Positions 47,612 to 59,100 are shown, numbered from the stretch's first letter. The stretch is 64,000 nucleotides of DNA from Emydura subglobosa (GCA_007922225.1 ML679946.1:91619313-91683312), one strand, 5' to 3'. Translations and numbers: made by a program. Notes: generated by a model from the sequence alone, not told the origin.

Positions 47612-48185
47612 TTAAAATTTCATCATATTTCTATTACTCCAGTTTACAAGGTCATCCAGATCTTCCTGTATGATTTCCTGATCCTTCTCTGTATTGGCAA
47701 TACCTCCCAACTTTGTATCATCTGCAAACTTTATTAGCACATTCCCACTTTTCTGTGGCAAGATCAGTAATAAAAAGGTTAAATAAGATTGGTCCCAAGA
47801 TGGATCCCTGAGGAACTCCACTAGTAACCTCCCTCCAGCCTGACAGTTCACCTTTCAGCATGACCCGTTGTATTCTTAACCAGTTCTTTATCCACCTTCC
47901 AATTTTCATATTAATCCCCACTTTTTCCAATTTAACTAACAATTCTCCATGTGGAACCATATCAAATACCTTAGTGAAATCTAGGCAAATTAGATCCACT
48001 GCATTAACTTTGTCTAAAAAATTTGTTGTCTTCTCAAAAAAGGAGGTCAGGTTGGTCTGGCACGATTTATCTTTTGTAAAGCCATATTGTATTTTATCCC
48101 AATTACTGTTAACCTCGATGTCCTTAACTACTTTCTCTTTCTCTTTCAAAAAATTTTCCAAGACCTTGCATGCTACTGAGGTCAA
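47612..48185 (-). pseudogene. CR1 ORF2 reverse transcriptase region, frameshifted
   Basis: The first piece (47718-48185) contains [14 protein letters not shown], the catalytic block LDFTKVFD (47961-47984) and [17 protein letters not shown]. Near 47760 the frame shifts, and the second catalytic block [10 protein letters not shown] (FADD at 47717-47728) continues in the overlapping frame 47612-47851, followed by the thumb words DLDDLVNWSNRN and a stop. Both aspartate blocks are preserved. A single small frameshift and one stop are enough to explain the break, which supports a fairly recent inactivation. Confidence 0.92.
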
Positions 48186-48805
48186 ACTAACAGGCCTGTA
48201 GTTATCCAGATCACTTTTTTCCCCCTTTTTTAAAAATAGCTATGTTAGCAATTCTCCAGTCATATGGTACAGCCCTGAGTTTACAGATTCATTAAAACCC
48301 TTGCTAATGGGCTTGCAATTTCATATGCTAGTTCTTTTAATATTCTCGGATGGAGATTATCTGGCCCTCCCAATTTAGTCCCATTAAGAGGTTTGAGTTT
48401 GGATTCTACCTCAGATATGGTAATTTCTACCTCCCTATCCTCATTCCCATTAGCCACTCTACTACTATCCCCAAGATCATCATAAGCCTAATTAAAAACA
48501 TAGGCAAAATATTTGTTTAGATATTCATTCATGTCTAGATTATCATTAACCTCCACCCCATCCTCAGTGCTTAGCGGTCCCACTTCTTTCTTTGTATTCT
48601 TCCTTTTTAATATGTCCATAGAACCTTTTACTATTGGTTTTAATTCCCTTTGCAAGTTCCAACTCTACTTGGCTTTTGGCCTTTCTCACTTTATTTCTAC
48701 ATGTTCTGACCCCAAGAGGTAGCTTTCCTTGCTGATCCTTCGCATCTTCCACTCCTTGTAGGATTTCTGCTTTCTCTTAATCACCTCTCTGAGAGGCTTA
48801 CTCAT

Positions 48806-49387
48806 TTAGTTTGGTCTACAACTCTTGTCTGTAAATTTTTTTCCCCTTCTTTGGGATGCAGGTTTCAGATACTTCTTGCAACTTTGACTTGAAATAATTC
48901 CAAGCCTCCTCCACCTTTGATCCATGAGTTCTTCAGTCCGGTCCACTTCCCCAACTAATTCCCTTAATTTTTTAAAGTTAGCCCTTTTGAAGTCAAAGAC
49001 CCTAGTCACAGATCTATTTTTGTTTATCTTTCCATTTAGTTTGAACTGAATTAGCTCATGGTCTGTTGAACCAAGGTTGTCCCCTACAACTAGTTCTTCT
49101 ATGAGGTCCTCACTACTCACCAATACCAAATCTAAAATGGCATCCCCTCTTGTTGTTTCAGTACCTATTTGGTGAAGGAATCTGTCAGCTATCACATCCA
49201 TGAAAATCTGGGCCCTATTATTACTACTAGTACTTTTCCTCTGGTGTATATCTGGGAAGTTAAAGTCTCCCATAATCACACCGTTCCCAGTAGTATTTAT
49301 TTCATTAAAAGCCTTAAAGAGGTTTCTATCCATGTCCAGATCAGATCCCGGTGGTCTGTAGCACACCCCAAGAATGATCCCTATCAC
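48806..49387 (-). pseudogene. CR1 ORF2 endonuclease domain, N-terminally truncated
   Basis: A 193-codon frame of an APE-type endonuclease, the activity that nicks the target DNA to prime reverse transcription. Visible blocks are LGVCYRPPGS (near residue 6), GDFNFPDIH (about residue 40; 49248-49271 for its core), TRGDAILDLVLV (about residue 80) and GSTDHELIQFKLNG (about residue 105, with the catalytic D-H pair near 49058-49063). The first blocks, with the metal-binding Asn and Glu, are missing because the insertion is truncated there. The frame continues into the linker (VFDFKRANFKKLRELVGEVD). Confidence 0.92.
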
Positions 49388-49400
49388 TTTTTATTATAGT

Positions 49401-50777
49401 ATTGTTCAGTAGCATTAGAGACTGCCAGAGTGAAGAGGGATTCTTTTATTATATTTAACACGTCCTCTCTGGCTAGAAAGTTGGTGGCCTTTGAGGAACA
49501 CTGCCATATGGGTTTCCTGAGTTTGATTCTTGAGAGGACATGTGTAGTGCTTCCTTAGATTTGTAGCAGGGAGCCAGGTAGGAGATGAACGGGGAAGGTT
49601 CTATGCAGGGGCTGTACAGTGAAATAGAGTAGTGGTTTTCCTTGTTCTAATAAAGTTAATTGTTTAGTGTTAGAAGAAAGCGACTTGGCCTTTCTAATCT
49701 TTACATAAAGTCAGTTTAAGAAAAATACAGTGTTTCTACTATCTTACTATTTATTTGTATTACAGTAGCACCCCTAGTGTTGACTGTTTCCCATGACTTG
49801 ATCTTGAGAGGTCTCTTTCTAAAGGTAGGTTATTAGTTGTACAATCTGTATGTTAAGAAATGCTAAAGATAGCAATGAGAGCAATTAAAGCTGCAGTGCA
49901 AGTAGGGGTAAACAAAATATTTGAATTAATGTTTGAGACAGGCTTTGCAATAAGTTGAGGCCTAGTATTTATTACTGAGGCCTAATAGTTATTATATGTA
50001 TATATGTTAAGTAGCAGGTAGCATGGGTGCTTGACCTAAGGTCAGACAATTTCACAATAAGTAAGTATCTTTTGATAAATAAATAAATCAGAAAAAATCA
50101 AAACAATGGATTTTTAGGGAATTTTTGGTGTGTGTAATCATAAGGTTAACTGCATTAATATGTTGGAAATATTGGGAATATTGGAAATATTAACATGTTG
50201 GAAATAAATATTGGGAAATGCATTTACACAAATAGCCTATGTCAGCAATCAGAACCCCAGTTAGAGTTTCCCAGGAAGCCACACCTGGACAGAGTGCTGA
50301 AAAGCAATCTAAATATAGCCACCAGACATGTGTGGGTGTACAGAAAAGGTATATAAAATAAGAGGTATGTCCTATGTCTAGTGGGTATATCAAAGTGACA
50401 GGATAGCAGAAGGTTGATCGTCACATCCCACTTATGATGTTCTCCATTGATGTTCTCTTCTATCTTTGTTTCCACTAGTCTCCATGATGTTATGAGTATG
50501 TTAACAATGAGGGTTGCCTCATTCTGTATGTCTGCTTTCTGTATGGAAATGCTTATGCTTGGAATTATTTGGCTTTTAAGTACAATGTTCACATTTCTAT
50601 GTGTGACTCATCAAACTTATTCTTCATAATAATCTTACGTAGCTTCTTGCATAAAGAACCTGTTGTTTGTGAGTTATGCAATTTTGCCATCTGGGGTCTG
50701 GCAATACTGGAAAGAGGAAGATAGAGAGTTATGAAGACTGGGTATGATTTAGAGAAATAAATTAACAAGAAGGATTG
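49401..50777. other. AT-rich sequence, no gene seen
   Basis: Repeated attggaaatatt words near 50160-50215 form a weak local tandem repeat. No gene recognised. Confidence 0.5.
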
Positions 50778-50872
50778 TAAGTTCTTTGGGATAGTGATCA
50801 TCTTGTTGTTGTTGTTCTGTGTTTGTCCAGTGCTTAGCAAAATGGGATCCTGGTCTATGACTAGTGTAGCCT
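50778..50872 (+). repeat. L2-like LINE 3' tail
   Basis: gtaagttctttgggatagtg, ttctgtgtttgtccagtgct and tagcaaaatgggatcctgg have the same order as the tail at 18417-18544. Confidence 0.55.
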
Positions 50873-51104
50873 GTGATTAAATCAGATGACAAAGCCTGAA
50901 GTATAACTTAAAGAGCCAAAAACCAGAAGACAAATAAAAAGAATCCAACTTTTTTTTTTAAATCTCCTTACTCTGCAACCAAGATGGCTAGAAATTATCT
51001 ATTTGTTTTTAAATGAAAGGTGACATTTTTATGTAATCACAGGAGTCTGGGAGCTGCTGCTTTAAGAAAAACACTGACTTTCTCACTTCTGATTGTTGCC
51101 TCAA

Positions 51105-51205
51105 AAATCTTAGGGCCAGATTCTCAGCTGGTGTAAATGTGCCTATTTGTAACTAAGATCACTGGAGCTGTGCCCATTTTCACCATTTAAGGATCCAGCC
51201 ATACG
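51105..51205. repeat. Short quasi-palindromic dispersed repeat
   Basis: Begins gggccagattctcagctgg with tgtaaat and ends caccatttaaggatccagcc. It shares the ccagattctcag arm with 15893-15980. Confidence 0.55.
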
Positions 51206-52349
51206 TATTGTAACAATTATAGGATTTGCTGGAATCCCGTATAGTGCAAATGATTCTATTAGCTTAAAAATAGTACTGTCAAAATGAGCGGACAGTATCT
51301 AGGAATTATTGCTCTACTGTCTGTTTTACTTCCGTTTGAAATTGTTTTAAATATTTCGCTGTGTATTAGATATTTCATGTGGCTATGATTTGAAAAAATG
51401 TGTTGACAATAAAATTAGGCACTCTAACATGAAAAAGTATTTGGGAAAATGACCATAATTATAGGATGAAAGGACAGTATCTTGGAAAGCAATGGATAAA
51501 TGTAACTAATAAAGACTTATACTCTTGGTGGATCTGTTTTGGGATTGCATTTGAGTAGATTTAAAAAGTGTGACTCAGTGAATCCATGTTGGCAGTGAGC
51601 CTAAATTCAGAAGGGATGCTAAGAAGATGCTTAAAGCCTAGGATTAACTGGGTCTATGGGTTTGTTTGTTAGACTGTTACATTCACTTGCATTCACTTTT
51701 AAAAATCTGAGTCAAATACCGTCCTGCTTGAGAACAGCTAATTTTTAATCCCATAGAGAGCTTGCAAGGGTTGCTTGTCTGGTTCAGGAGAGTTCTGTTT
51801 CTCAGATCTCTTTGGACTTGTCCACTTCCTCTTCAGGTTAGTATCACTCCTTCACATGAAGCCATTTGGGCATACAGCTTCAGTCACCCCAACCTCACAT
51901 CTCTAGCCTGATGGTCAGGTGCCTCAAGATCATTGTCCCAGCTGAAACACTGATAATGTGGTGTCGTTTTAATTCTGTTGGGAATGCTAGTGAAAGGGGC
52001 TCAGCTTACAATGCTAAATTGATTGTTCATAAACAATCTGTATAGATGAGCTGCGTGTGATTTAAGTGTTTTATTTATGATCTCCTTTTGCTGTGTATGG
52101 CAACTGCACACTGCCCAAGTCACAATACTTCTCCTTGTTAAAATTAGAGACCTTTAGGATAGGTTCCACTTCCCTCCCTTCCATCTTTTACAGCCGGCCT
52201 TTGGAACCTCTGAAATCCATGCTACTGGCATCTTTATTCTGGGTTTCCACAGAAGAGTTAGTCTGTGAAGGACCAATAGGATCACAACTACCCTGTGGCT
52301 AAGCAGTTAATGCAATCAGTGGCCACAAACAGGCATAGGTGCACAGTAC
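51206..52349. other. No gene seen
   Basis: No gene or mobile element was recognised in this stretch. Confidence 0.5.
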
Positions 52350-52555
52350 GAATGGAGCTGTCTGGTCTCATTGGCTAAGCATTGGGGGGAGTACATGACT
52401 CCTGTAGCTAATCCCAACTCTAAAACTGACTTGCTTTGTGGCCTTATTCAAATCCCTTAACCTTTCTTCCCCAAACTGGAGATAATAGCTGTCTTAGTAG
52501 TACTATGATAGTCAATGAGTATTTGCAAGCCTTTGCATGAGGGTTAACCACAATT
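52350..52555 (+). repeat. tRNA-derived SINE, old
   Basis: ctgtctggtctcattggcta at the head, then tgctttgtggccttattcaa, atcccttaacctttcttccc and actggagataatagctgtct. The B-box region is weak. Confidence 0.6.
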
Positions 52556-54159
52556 TATCATGAGAGAGAGAGATGTCGGAAGACTGTGGAGTTGAGTAAA
52601 GGGGACAAATGCACAAGAAAGCCACCTCACTGTCCTCTGTCAAATTCCTCCTTAAAATTCTTCTATATCATAATGCCAACAAAGAACATAATAGTGGTTA
52701 GGCAGCTGGTGTTTTGTGGCTGCTGCCTACTGTGCTGACCTGTATCCTCTCATTGTTTCCTTCTGTTCCATCCATCTGCCTGTTGAATCCACCTAGTGCC
52801 TTTTATCTTAAATTTGAAGCCGTTTGGGACAAAGGGGCTGGTACCTCTGAACGATACTGCTGTATAAAAAGAAATAATACCAAGGGGACAGGAGAATCAA
52901 AGAAGGAGAGCAAGAAGGAAAAGATGACATGAACCGCTGAGATGATAGAGGTGCTGATTGTCAGCTGTGCTACAAAAACAAGGTCCTAACCACTTGTGAT
53001 CTTTAAAGACTCTCTGGTGTGTTCCATGAAAAGAAAGATGTTCCCAAATTCCCATTGTACTTTCAACTGTATTTGATACTATCTTCAAGTCAGTTTGTAT
53101 TCACTGTTAAAAATTGTTTCATCCGTAGCTTAGTTTTTTTCGTCACTCACATATTGTTCTTGTTTAGTACTATTGTTATTTACAAGGGTGTTGATAGTTT
53201 CATAAGGTGGGAATGGGTCTTTACAGTTAGACAGATGTGCAAGGAAAAAAACAGAAGTCCTGCCACAAGGAGCTGAAAAGCAAAAGGCAAAAGAAGGGGC
53301 AAGTGCTGTGAAGGTAGATTCAGGAAGCTGCATGGTCACTTATTGTTGCTGGGCAGCTTTGCAGGGTAGGTGGGCTTCAAAAGCTTTTTAAAAGAAGAGA
53401 CGAAGGCAGACTGAACGTTCAAAGTAGGGGAGACTGTTCCGGGTGTAAATCCAAAAGTAGATTTTTAGAAAGAGTGACTCCCAATCCATTCCCTTTGTGC
53501 TGCTCTGTTGTTGCAAAGGGGATGAAGAGCTGATTTAAACAGCCAGCTGAGCAATCTTCTTTCATAAGGGAGTTCAGCATAGCTGGATCTATGCCATCTG
53601 CTTCTAGCCCTCTCCAGCTCAGAATCTACTGGGGGCAGAAGGAAGTTAAGCTCCAGAAATCTGTCTGGTGTATTATCCTTTGGGGGCCACAGTCAGCTCT
53701 GTGTGGTCTGAAGGAGCCAGGAGCCAGGTGATGTAAAATGATGTAATGCCAGCTCATTCTCCTTCCTCCTTTCTTAGTTGCACTAAGCAGAGCAGTAACC
53801 CATACTCATTAGCCCATTCGGTGTAACTATCTGTGTAACTTGAATTATAGATTGTGATTTCATTTATACTTCCTATGCACAATTTTTAAAACTTAATTTC
53901 TTTTAAGTCGAGGTTTGTAAAGGCCTATGATTTTTAAGTATATTCTTATCACTCAGCTAGCTATAGGGGTATAGAAACAAAGAATCAAAATCACAGGCTG
54001 CCTGTCTATGGGCCTTCTCTCACTGTGCCAGTCTGAGGCCTTGTACTTTGGCTAAGCAAAAACAGAAGCAGCAGGGGCAGCCATAAGGTGGGAAGCGTGT
54101 GGTCTAGTCTAATGTCTCTAGATAAAGAAAAGACCCTAGAATGCTTAAAGAAAACTTTG
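52556..54159. other. No gene seen
   Basis: No gene or mobile element was recognised in this stretch. Confidence 0.45.
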
Positions 54160-54565
54160 TTTTATAGAAATCTGTCTGGTTTTTAAACCTTTGTCAACAG
54201 TTGTGGTTGTAGAATCTACACTTCATATTGTTTGGTCATTATGGTACCCACTTTTCTGATAATTTCTGTCTGATTCTTTGATTGTTTCTGTCTGTTGCAT
54301 AGCTAATTGTAATCAGTTAAGTTGGTAGGGTATGATTGGTTAGAGAATTATGTTACAATATGTTACGGTTGGTTAAAGAATTATCTTGTAATTTTTTTTT
54401 TAAATGATTGATTAAGATACATTATAAAAACTGAGGTCAAACAGGAAGTAGAGAAAGGAAAAGATACTGGTGTGAAGAACTGGAATTGATGCTTGATAAT
54501 CCCAATAAACTTATTTTATTGCCTGTTGCTGGACTCTCGACTTCTGCTTCTGTCAGCGAACCAAA
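54160..54565 (+). mobile_element. Probable solo LTR
   Basis: A U3-like stretch with two imperfect repeats (gattggttagagaattatgt and ggttggttaaagaattatct, each carrying an inverted CCAAT) leads to a TATA box (attataaaa, about 54422-54430) and, about 80 bp later, to a polyadenylation signal aataaa (54504-54509). A U5-like piece, gttgctggactctcgacttc, follows. This order is typical of retroviral LTRs. The exact TG and CA ends and the target duplication were not identified, so boundaries are approximate. Confidence 0.5.
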
Positions 54566-54582
54566 AACTGAGGGGGAAGCCT

Positions 54583-54598
54583 TATCTATCTATCTATC
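54583..54598 (+). repeat. (TATC)4 microsatellite
   Basis: Four perfect tatc units just after the probable LTR. Confidence 0.95.
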
Positions 54599-55059
54599 TT
54601 CTCACATACTATAGTCCTATTACAAACCAAAATAGCTTCCCATAAAAATCATCCAGTAAGTAAGTTTTTGATGAAGCATTTAGTAGCATGAACTTATTGC
54701 TTTACTTGCCTCTGTAAATGTTCTGCAGTTTGGATTTACTCTGACAAAGTTTTATCTGGTACACAGGTGCCATGGTTTATGTAGTGGATGATTCATTCAG
54801 ATCTAGATGTTGCCATGCTGGGCTAATGCTACTGCAACAGGGTGCAAGAGCACTGAAAACCTATACATCATTCAGACCCTAATCCTGCAAATCCTTACTC
54901 ATTTAAGTAATATTATCAAAACCATTGACTTTAGGGCTGTGAATCCAGCACCTCTGCTGCTTTTGGCTTCAGCGGGATTCTTTGTGAGTAAGCACAAACC
55001 AGATGAGTGAAGGTTTGCAAGATCAGACCATCTATTTATAAAAAGATATTAGGCTGTTC
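54599..55059. other. No gene seen
   Basis: Contains a decayed quasi-palindrome at about 54870-54970 (cctaatcctgcaaatcctta). Confidence 0.45.
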
Positions 55060-55148
55060 TTTAAGGCCTTGATCCAGCAAAGCACTTAAGCAGCTGCTTA
55101 ACTTTAAGTCTCATTGACTTAATATGAATGACTCACATGCCTAAAGTT
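55060..55148. repeat. Short dispersed repeat fragment
   Basis: ccttgatccagcaaagcact, taagcagctgcttaacttta and gtctcattgactta form a common sauropsid short repeat, only partly palindromic here. Confidence 0.5.
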
Positions 55149-55149
55149 C

Positions 55150-55305
55150 AGAAAGACAAGGTGGGAGAGGTGATATCTTTTATTGGACCAAGTTTTGTTG
55201 GTGAGAGCTCAAAAGCTCATCTCTCTCGGCAATTTAAAACTCATCTCTTTCGTCAACAGAAGTAGGTCTAATAAAAGACATTACCTCCCCCACCTCGTCT
55301 CTCTA
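55150..55305. mobile_element. Short fold-back element related to 6579-6955
   Basis: The left arm agaaagacaaggtgggagag, gatatcttttattggaccaa is the inverse complement, with mismatches, of the right arm caacagaagtaggtctaata, acattacctcccccacctcg, tctctct. These are the same outer sequences as in 6579-6955, but the arms are only about 65 bp. It supports the view that inverted pairs of this 3' end form repeatedly. Confidence 0.75.
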
Positions 55306-56495
55306 ACATTCTAGGACTGATGCAGGTACAAGAAGACTGCATAGAATGAAGTTTAGAAAGTTTACCTACAGGTCTTATGCTAAGTGAAAATTAACTGTTC
55401 ACCAAGGCTTTCTTTTATCCGTGATGTCACTCTGTTTTCCAGTTCAGTGAAAAGAAAATACTCTGACTGATTTACACAGGGACTTCCTTTGAAGAAAGCA
55501 ATGCATAAAACAACACTCTGACACAGAGTACATAAAAATGACAATTCTTTCATGCTGTTCCTTGCCTTCCTCTTCTTAACAAAGATTGACAGATATCTGA
55601 TTGAAGTTCAGTGGCTTAATATCAAAGACGACAGCTCATCAAATCAGAGGGAAATTCAAACCACCTAGCTATGGATAAATCAATGTATTACTCTGGGAAA
55701 TTACTACTGTGTATTAGTGGTTGGTTATTATTTAAAAACAAAGTCTAAAACGTATTGCTTACCCCTCCAACAGACATGATCTCCTGGGTATTCTTTTATG
55801 ATTGTTCTGTGTTGTGAGTCACACAAAACAATTTAAACATAGCAGAGTTTATTCTGCTTAAAATCAAGGGAATTTACATAATGGCTAATTTAAAAACAAC
55901 CACACAAATTAACTAAATACATATGCAAATGAATATATTTCGAAAGTTACCACATTGTTTGGTATGTGGATTCAGTGGAAAATATATATAGAGTGGGTCA
56001 TCGGTCTCGGAAATGTGGTAAGTAGGTTTATAGAACAAGGGACAAGTCCTGATCTCTGATATATGGTGCAACAATAAGCCTAACTCATATTTAAACCAGT
56101 GAAGAGCTAAAACTCAGTGGGAGTTGAATTCAGTGGCAGCTAAGGATGCTGATCATGTGAGACAATCAGATCTTAGGTGTCTGAGAGAGAGTGGAAAAAC
56201 CCAAAGTTGGCAGATACTTTGACAGAGGGAACCCGGAAAGAAGGCCCCTCCAAATTATAGGCCACCATTCAAAATTTGACCCAAACAGTAAACTATCTCC
56301 TAAAGCCCTGTGCGGGATTATTTTTTTAATCCTGTCCTGCCCTGCAATACTCACTTCCACTCCGACCTACTCCCACATTGCTTCTTGCATTTTTAGCCTG
56401 CTCACACCCACAAAAATCTTAGATCCAGCAAATTCTGCAAGTGAGGCAAATTCCCCCATGCTACTAAAAAAAACCCGCAAAATAGTCGGTTAATA
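55306..56495. other. AT-rich sequence, no gene seen
   Basis: Two overlapping frames on opposite strands near 56166-56493 show no motif. No gene recognised. Confidence 0.5.
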
Positions 56496-56508
56496 TTTTT
56501 TTTTTTTT

Positions 56509-56539
<31 letters not shown>
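56496..56539 (+). repeat. T19 followed by (AT)n
   Basis: A run of 19 T (56496-56514) passes directly into about 12 AT units. On the minus strand this reads as an AT repeat followed by poly-A. Confidence 0.95.
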
Positions 56540-57944
56540 AACGGAATTCAAATACAATTTTTTACCACTAAAAGAATAAAACAAATATTGCTTAAACCAT
56601 GTAATGAACTACTTTAACTCCTATTGTAATAGACATCAAATCTCTTTCTATCCCTTGCTTAAATTTAAGTATTAAAACCTTTATTTAAAAAAGAAAACCT
56701 TGCTTTACATTCTATTCATGACGAAGTGAGGAAAGAGATAGAGTTTTCCTGCAAATTACCACAGTCTGTTTTTTTTTTGCCCACCCAATCCCGCCTGCAA
56801 TAAAATACATTTTACCTGCTTCCAATATTATGGCAGCGGGTCTTGGGGGACCCATAGGATCCCAATCCAACTGCAGGGCTCTATTGTCTCCAACATGGGA
56901 ATAATACGCAGCTGCCTACATCAGAGCAGTGCTATGCGGATGAATTAGCTAATGCCGGAGATGCCCATTGAAACCGACCGTGCTATATAAGCCATCAAAC
57001 TTCCTCATATTACCCAAGACTGAACACAAACCAGCCATGCAACATGTCCCTGTCCAAGGGACTGATCCCACACTGAGTTAGGCAAGGACACTAAGGGCTG
57101 TCATGTGATGTTTAACCATAGCCACGGCAAAGTCACTTTGCTCAAGGGAGTTTGTGAGATGATTACACCTCAGGAATATACAATCCCAGGCCAAACTCCC
57201 TGGTGTGAATGCTTCGCCATCCCTTCCTGACTCCCTCAGCTTGCCTGGCCTCTGAACCAAGGGGAGAGCATAGTCATGGCACCTTGTCTTCCAAAGACTC
57301 TTTGGGAGGTAATGTGTATCCCCGAGGTGGATGGATTGAGCAGGGACTTAGATTGTCCCTGCCCTTTGCCTCTCTGTCCAACCAGACAGGGCCCTGGGAC
57401 GATTGGCCCTCAGTGTGTATCCTCTTGATCAGCCCTCTGTGTGCTCTATTGGGTAGCACAGGGATTTTCCTCCACCACTGCCATGACTGGGAGATGATTT
57501 ATTTCAGTCTGTTGGTTGGTTTAGGTTTCTGAGCGACCACTCAGCACTTTGCGTGCTGTAGGCACACTTAAAACATATTCAGCAAAATTACCAATAGCCC
57601 ACAAAACATTTCCCCAGTCAGATTCTCAGGCCCCACAAAAATAGGCCTACCTCAAATCACCATACATCTCCTTCCTGCAGGCAAAGCCATGGAGAGAACA
57701 CACACTTTTAATTTGGGCGCACGCTGGCGGTCAGCAAAGCTGGTCTTGTCAGATCAGAACAAGGAATCAGTTCCAGAGTACATCAAGCACACCTTGCCCC
57801 AGCTCACTTTCAGGTCTCAGATTCTCTCACCTGCATCAGCATCACACAGAACATGCTCTGTGGAACTGCACATTAGGGATCTAAAAGCCTGAGCACTGTG
57901 ACAAGGCAGCCAGATCTCCTGCGTTCCCGTCCCAACTCCGATAC
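56540..57944. other. No gene seen
   Basis: The 107-codon frame at 57209-57532 has no recognisable domain. A possible 3' splice-site-like ctccttcctgcag near 57670 is not supported by any coding exon. Confidence 0.45.
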
Positions 57945-58242
57945 TGTGGGTACGTCGACGCTGAAACTGTGCGGTGTGATTCCCACTTTGGGTCACCATA
58001 TACCCGCTAGCTTTGATCAGACTAGTATACTCAGCAGAACAGCGTGGCCGCGATGGTATGGGTAGCAACTCGAGCTAGGTGCCCAAGGTACAATGCCATG
58101 CTAGGTTCGTACTCGGGGTGGCTAGCCCCTGCTGCCATAGCCGCGCTCCTATTTTTAGCACACTAGCTCCATCAGAGCTAGCGGATATGCATATACTCGA
58201 GCTGGGAATGACACCACCTAGCTACAGGGTAGATGTACCCTG
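57945..58242. mobile_element. MITE of the GTAGACATACC family
   Basis: The left end gtgggtacgtcgacgctg and the right end acagggtagatgtaccct are imperfect inverted repeats. Inside are cgctagctttgatcagacta and ctatttttagcacactagct, in the same order as in 4706-4962. No coding capacity. Confidence 0.65.
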
Positions 58243-58350
58243 TATGACCCATGGCAAATCGCTTACCCCTTCTGCCTCCGTTTCCTTGTCTCTACAATGG
58301 TTATAATGATACTACCCACCTCATAGAGGTATAAGGAGAATTCCTTTATT
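58243..58350 (+). repeat. SINE body fragment (MIR-like)
   Basis: gacccatggcaaatcgctta, ctgcctccgtttccttgtct and acctcatagaggtataagga match the SINE core. The head is absent because the MITE abuts it. Confidence 0.65.
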
Positions 58351-58439
58351 AATCGGCCTGATTCTGACATTGCTGCGATTAGTGTCAGTGGAGTTACACC
58401 AGCCCCCAAAAAGTGAGATCAAAAGTAGGAGTAAGGTAA

Positions 58440-59100
58440 GCACAGTTTTTTGAAAACTGTTGAGTGCTAAGTATTTTTATCTTTCCAGTAAAGTCCTATT
58501 GTTTGCGCTATTCTGTTGGTGGAAGGGACAGGCTTTTGAGCTTCACTAGGGGCGTGCACAGAAATTTAAATTTGACCCCTTTTGGAGGGGCACATTCTGT
58601 GCTCACTCCCTTCCCCTTTCACCCCCCTCCCCAGCCTCCCCACACCATTGGAGCTCGCTCTTCCTTCTCCCTTCCTCCCTGGCCTCCATGGGAGTTTGCT
58701 CTCTCTCCCTCACCCCAGGTGCCAGAGGAGTTCTGTGCCCTCAACGATTATTGGGGGGGCCCATGCCCCTGCTTGCCCTCCTCCTGTGCACGCCCCTGAG
58801 CTTCACAGAGCTACAAGGTGGGACAAGTTGTTTAGCATCAGAGTTTCACCTATGCTATAGGAGAACACTTAAAATGAAGCAGAATATTAAGGGTTAGTGG
58901 TTACAGCTTGTTGTTATGAGCCATAAAACCAGTGTCTCTGTTAAGTGCATGGTTTTTAGTTCCAGCAGAGTTCTGAATTTGTTTCCTGGCTTGTCTTTTG
59001 AAGGTATTGTGCAGTTTTCATTTGAGGCTGAGGACTGAGAGGTCAGATATGGAACAATCGCTTTGTGAAAGAGTTCACCCCCGTGTAAACACATTTACAT
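58440..59100 (-). mobile_element. Penelope-like element 3' fragment, interrupted by a hAT MITE
   Basis: Read on the minus strand, about 59090-58890 gives degenerate text resembling the C-terminal GIY-YIG-region of Penelope-like reverse transcriptases: LSQSDCSISDLSVLSLK, a stop, KLHNTFKRQARKQIQN and ALNRDTGFMAHNNKL. After the coding end come gatgctaaacaacttgtccc and agctctgtgaagct, then the hAT MITE (58547-58798), and after it gtgaagctcaaaagcctgtc, ccttccaccaacagaatagc. The words and their order are those in the arms of the fold-back element at 6579-6955, linking the two. Stops in the frame show it is dead. The family assignment rests on recognition by eye. Confidence 0.55.
58547..58798. mobile_element. 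hAT MITE, 252 bp, perfect 8-bp target duplication
   Basis: The left end taggggcgtgcacag and the right end ctgtgcacgcccctg are inverted repeats differing only at the outermost base. Both sides carry exactly agcttcac (58539-58546 and 58799-58806), a perfect 8-bp target duplication as made by hAT transposases. The interior is C-rich and non-coding, so the frames at 58464-58897 are meaningless. It inserted into the Penelope-like fragment and is therefore younger. Confidence 0.92.

Larger units (their letters stand above)
46488..49400 (-). mobile_element. CR1 LINE, 2.9 kb, most complete copy in the window
   Basis: A minus-strand CR1. On the plus strand its 3' end starts with gactcatagactctaaggtc, agaagggactaatatgatca and tctagtctgacctcctgcac. 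Going upstream it keeps the C-terminal region (46918-47394), reverse transcriptase (about 47600-48185), linker (48190-48800) and most of the endonuclease (48806-49387). It is truncated inside the endonuclease, so ORF1 and the promoter are absent. The decay is mild: a few frameshifts and stops separate long open pieces, making it younger than most other copies here. Confidence 0.93.

Noticed and set aside
54583..54598. CRISPR-like or other ordered repeat array
   Set aside because: It is only a short (TATC)4 microsatellite; no repeat-spacer array exists anywhere in the window.
58464..58897. Pro-rich protein-coding frames
   Set aside because: They lie in the C-rich interior of the hAT MITE at 58547-58798.
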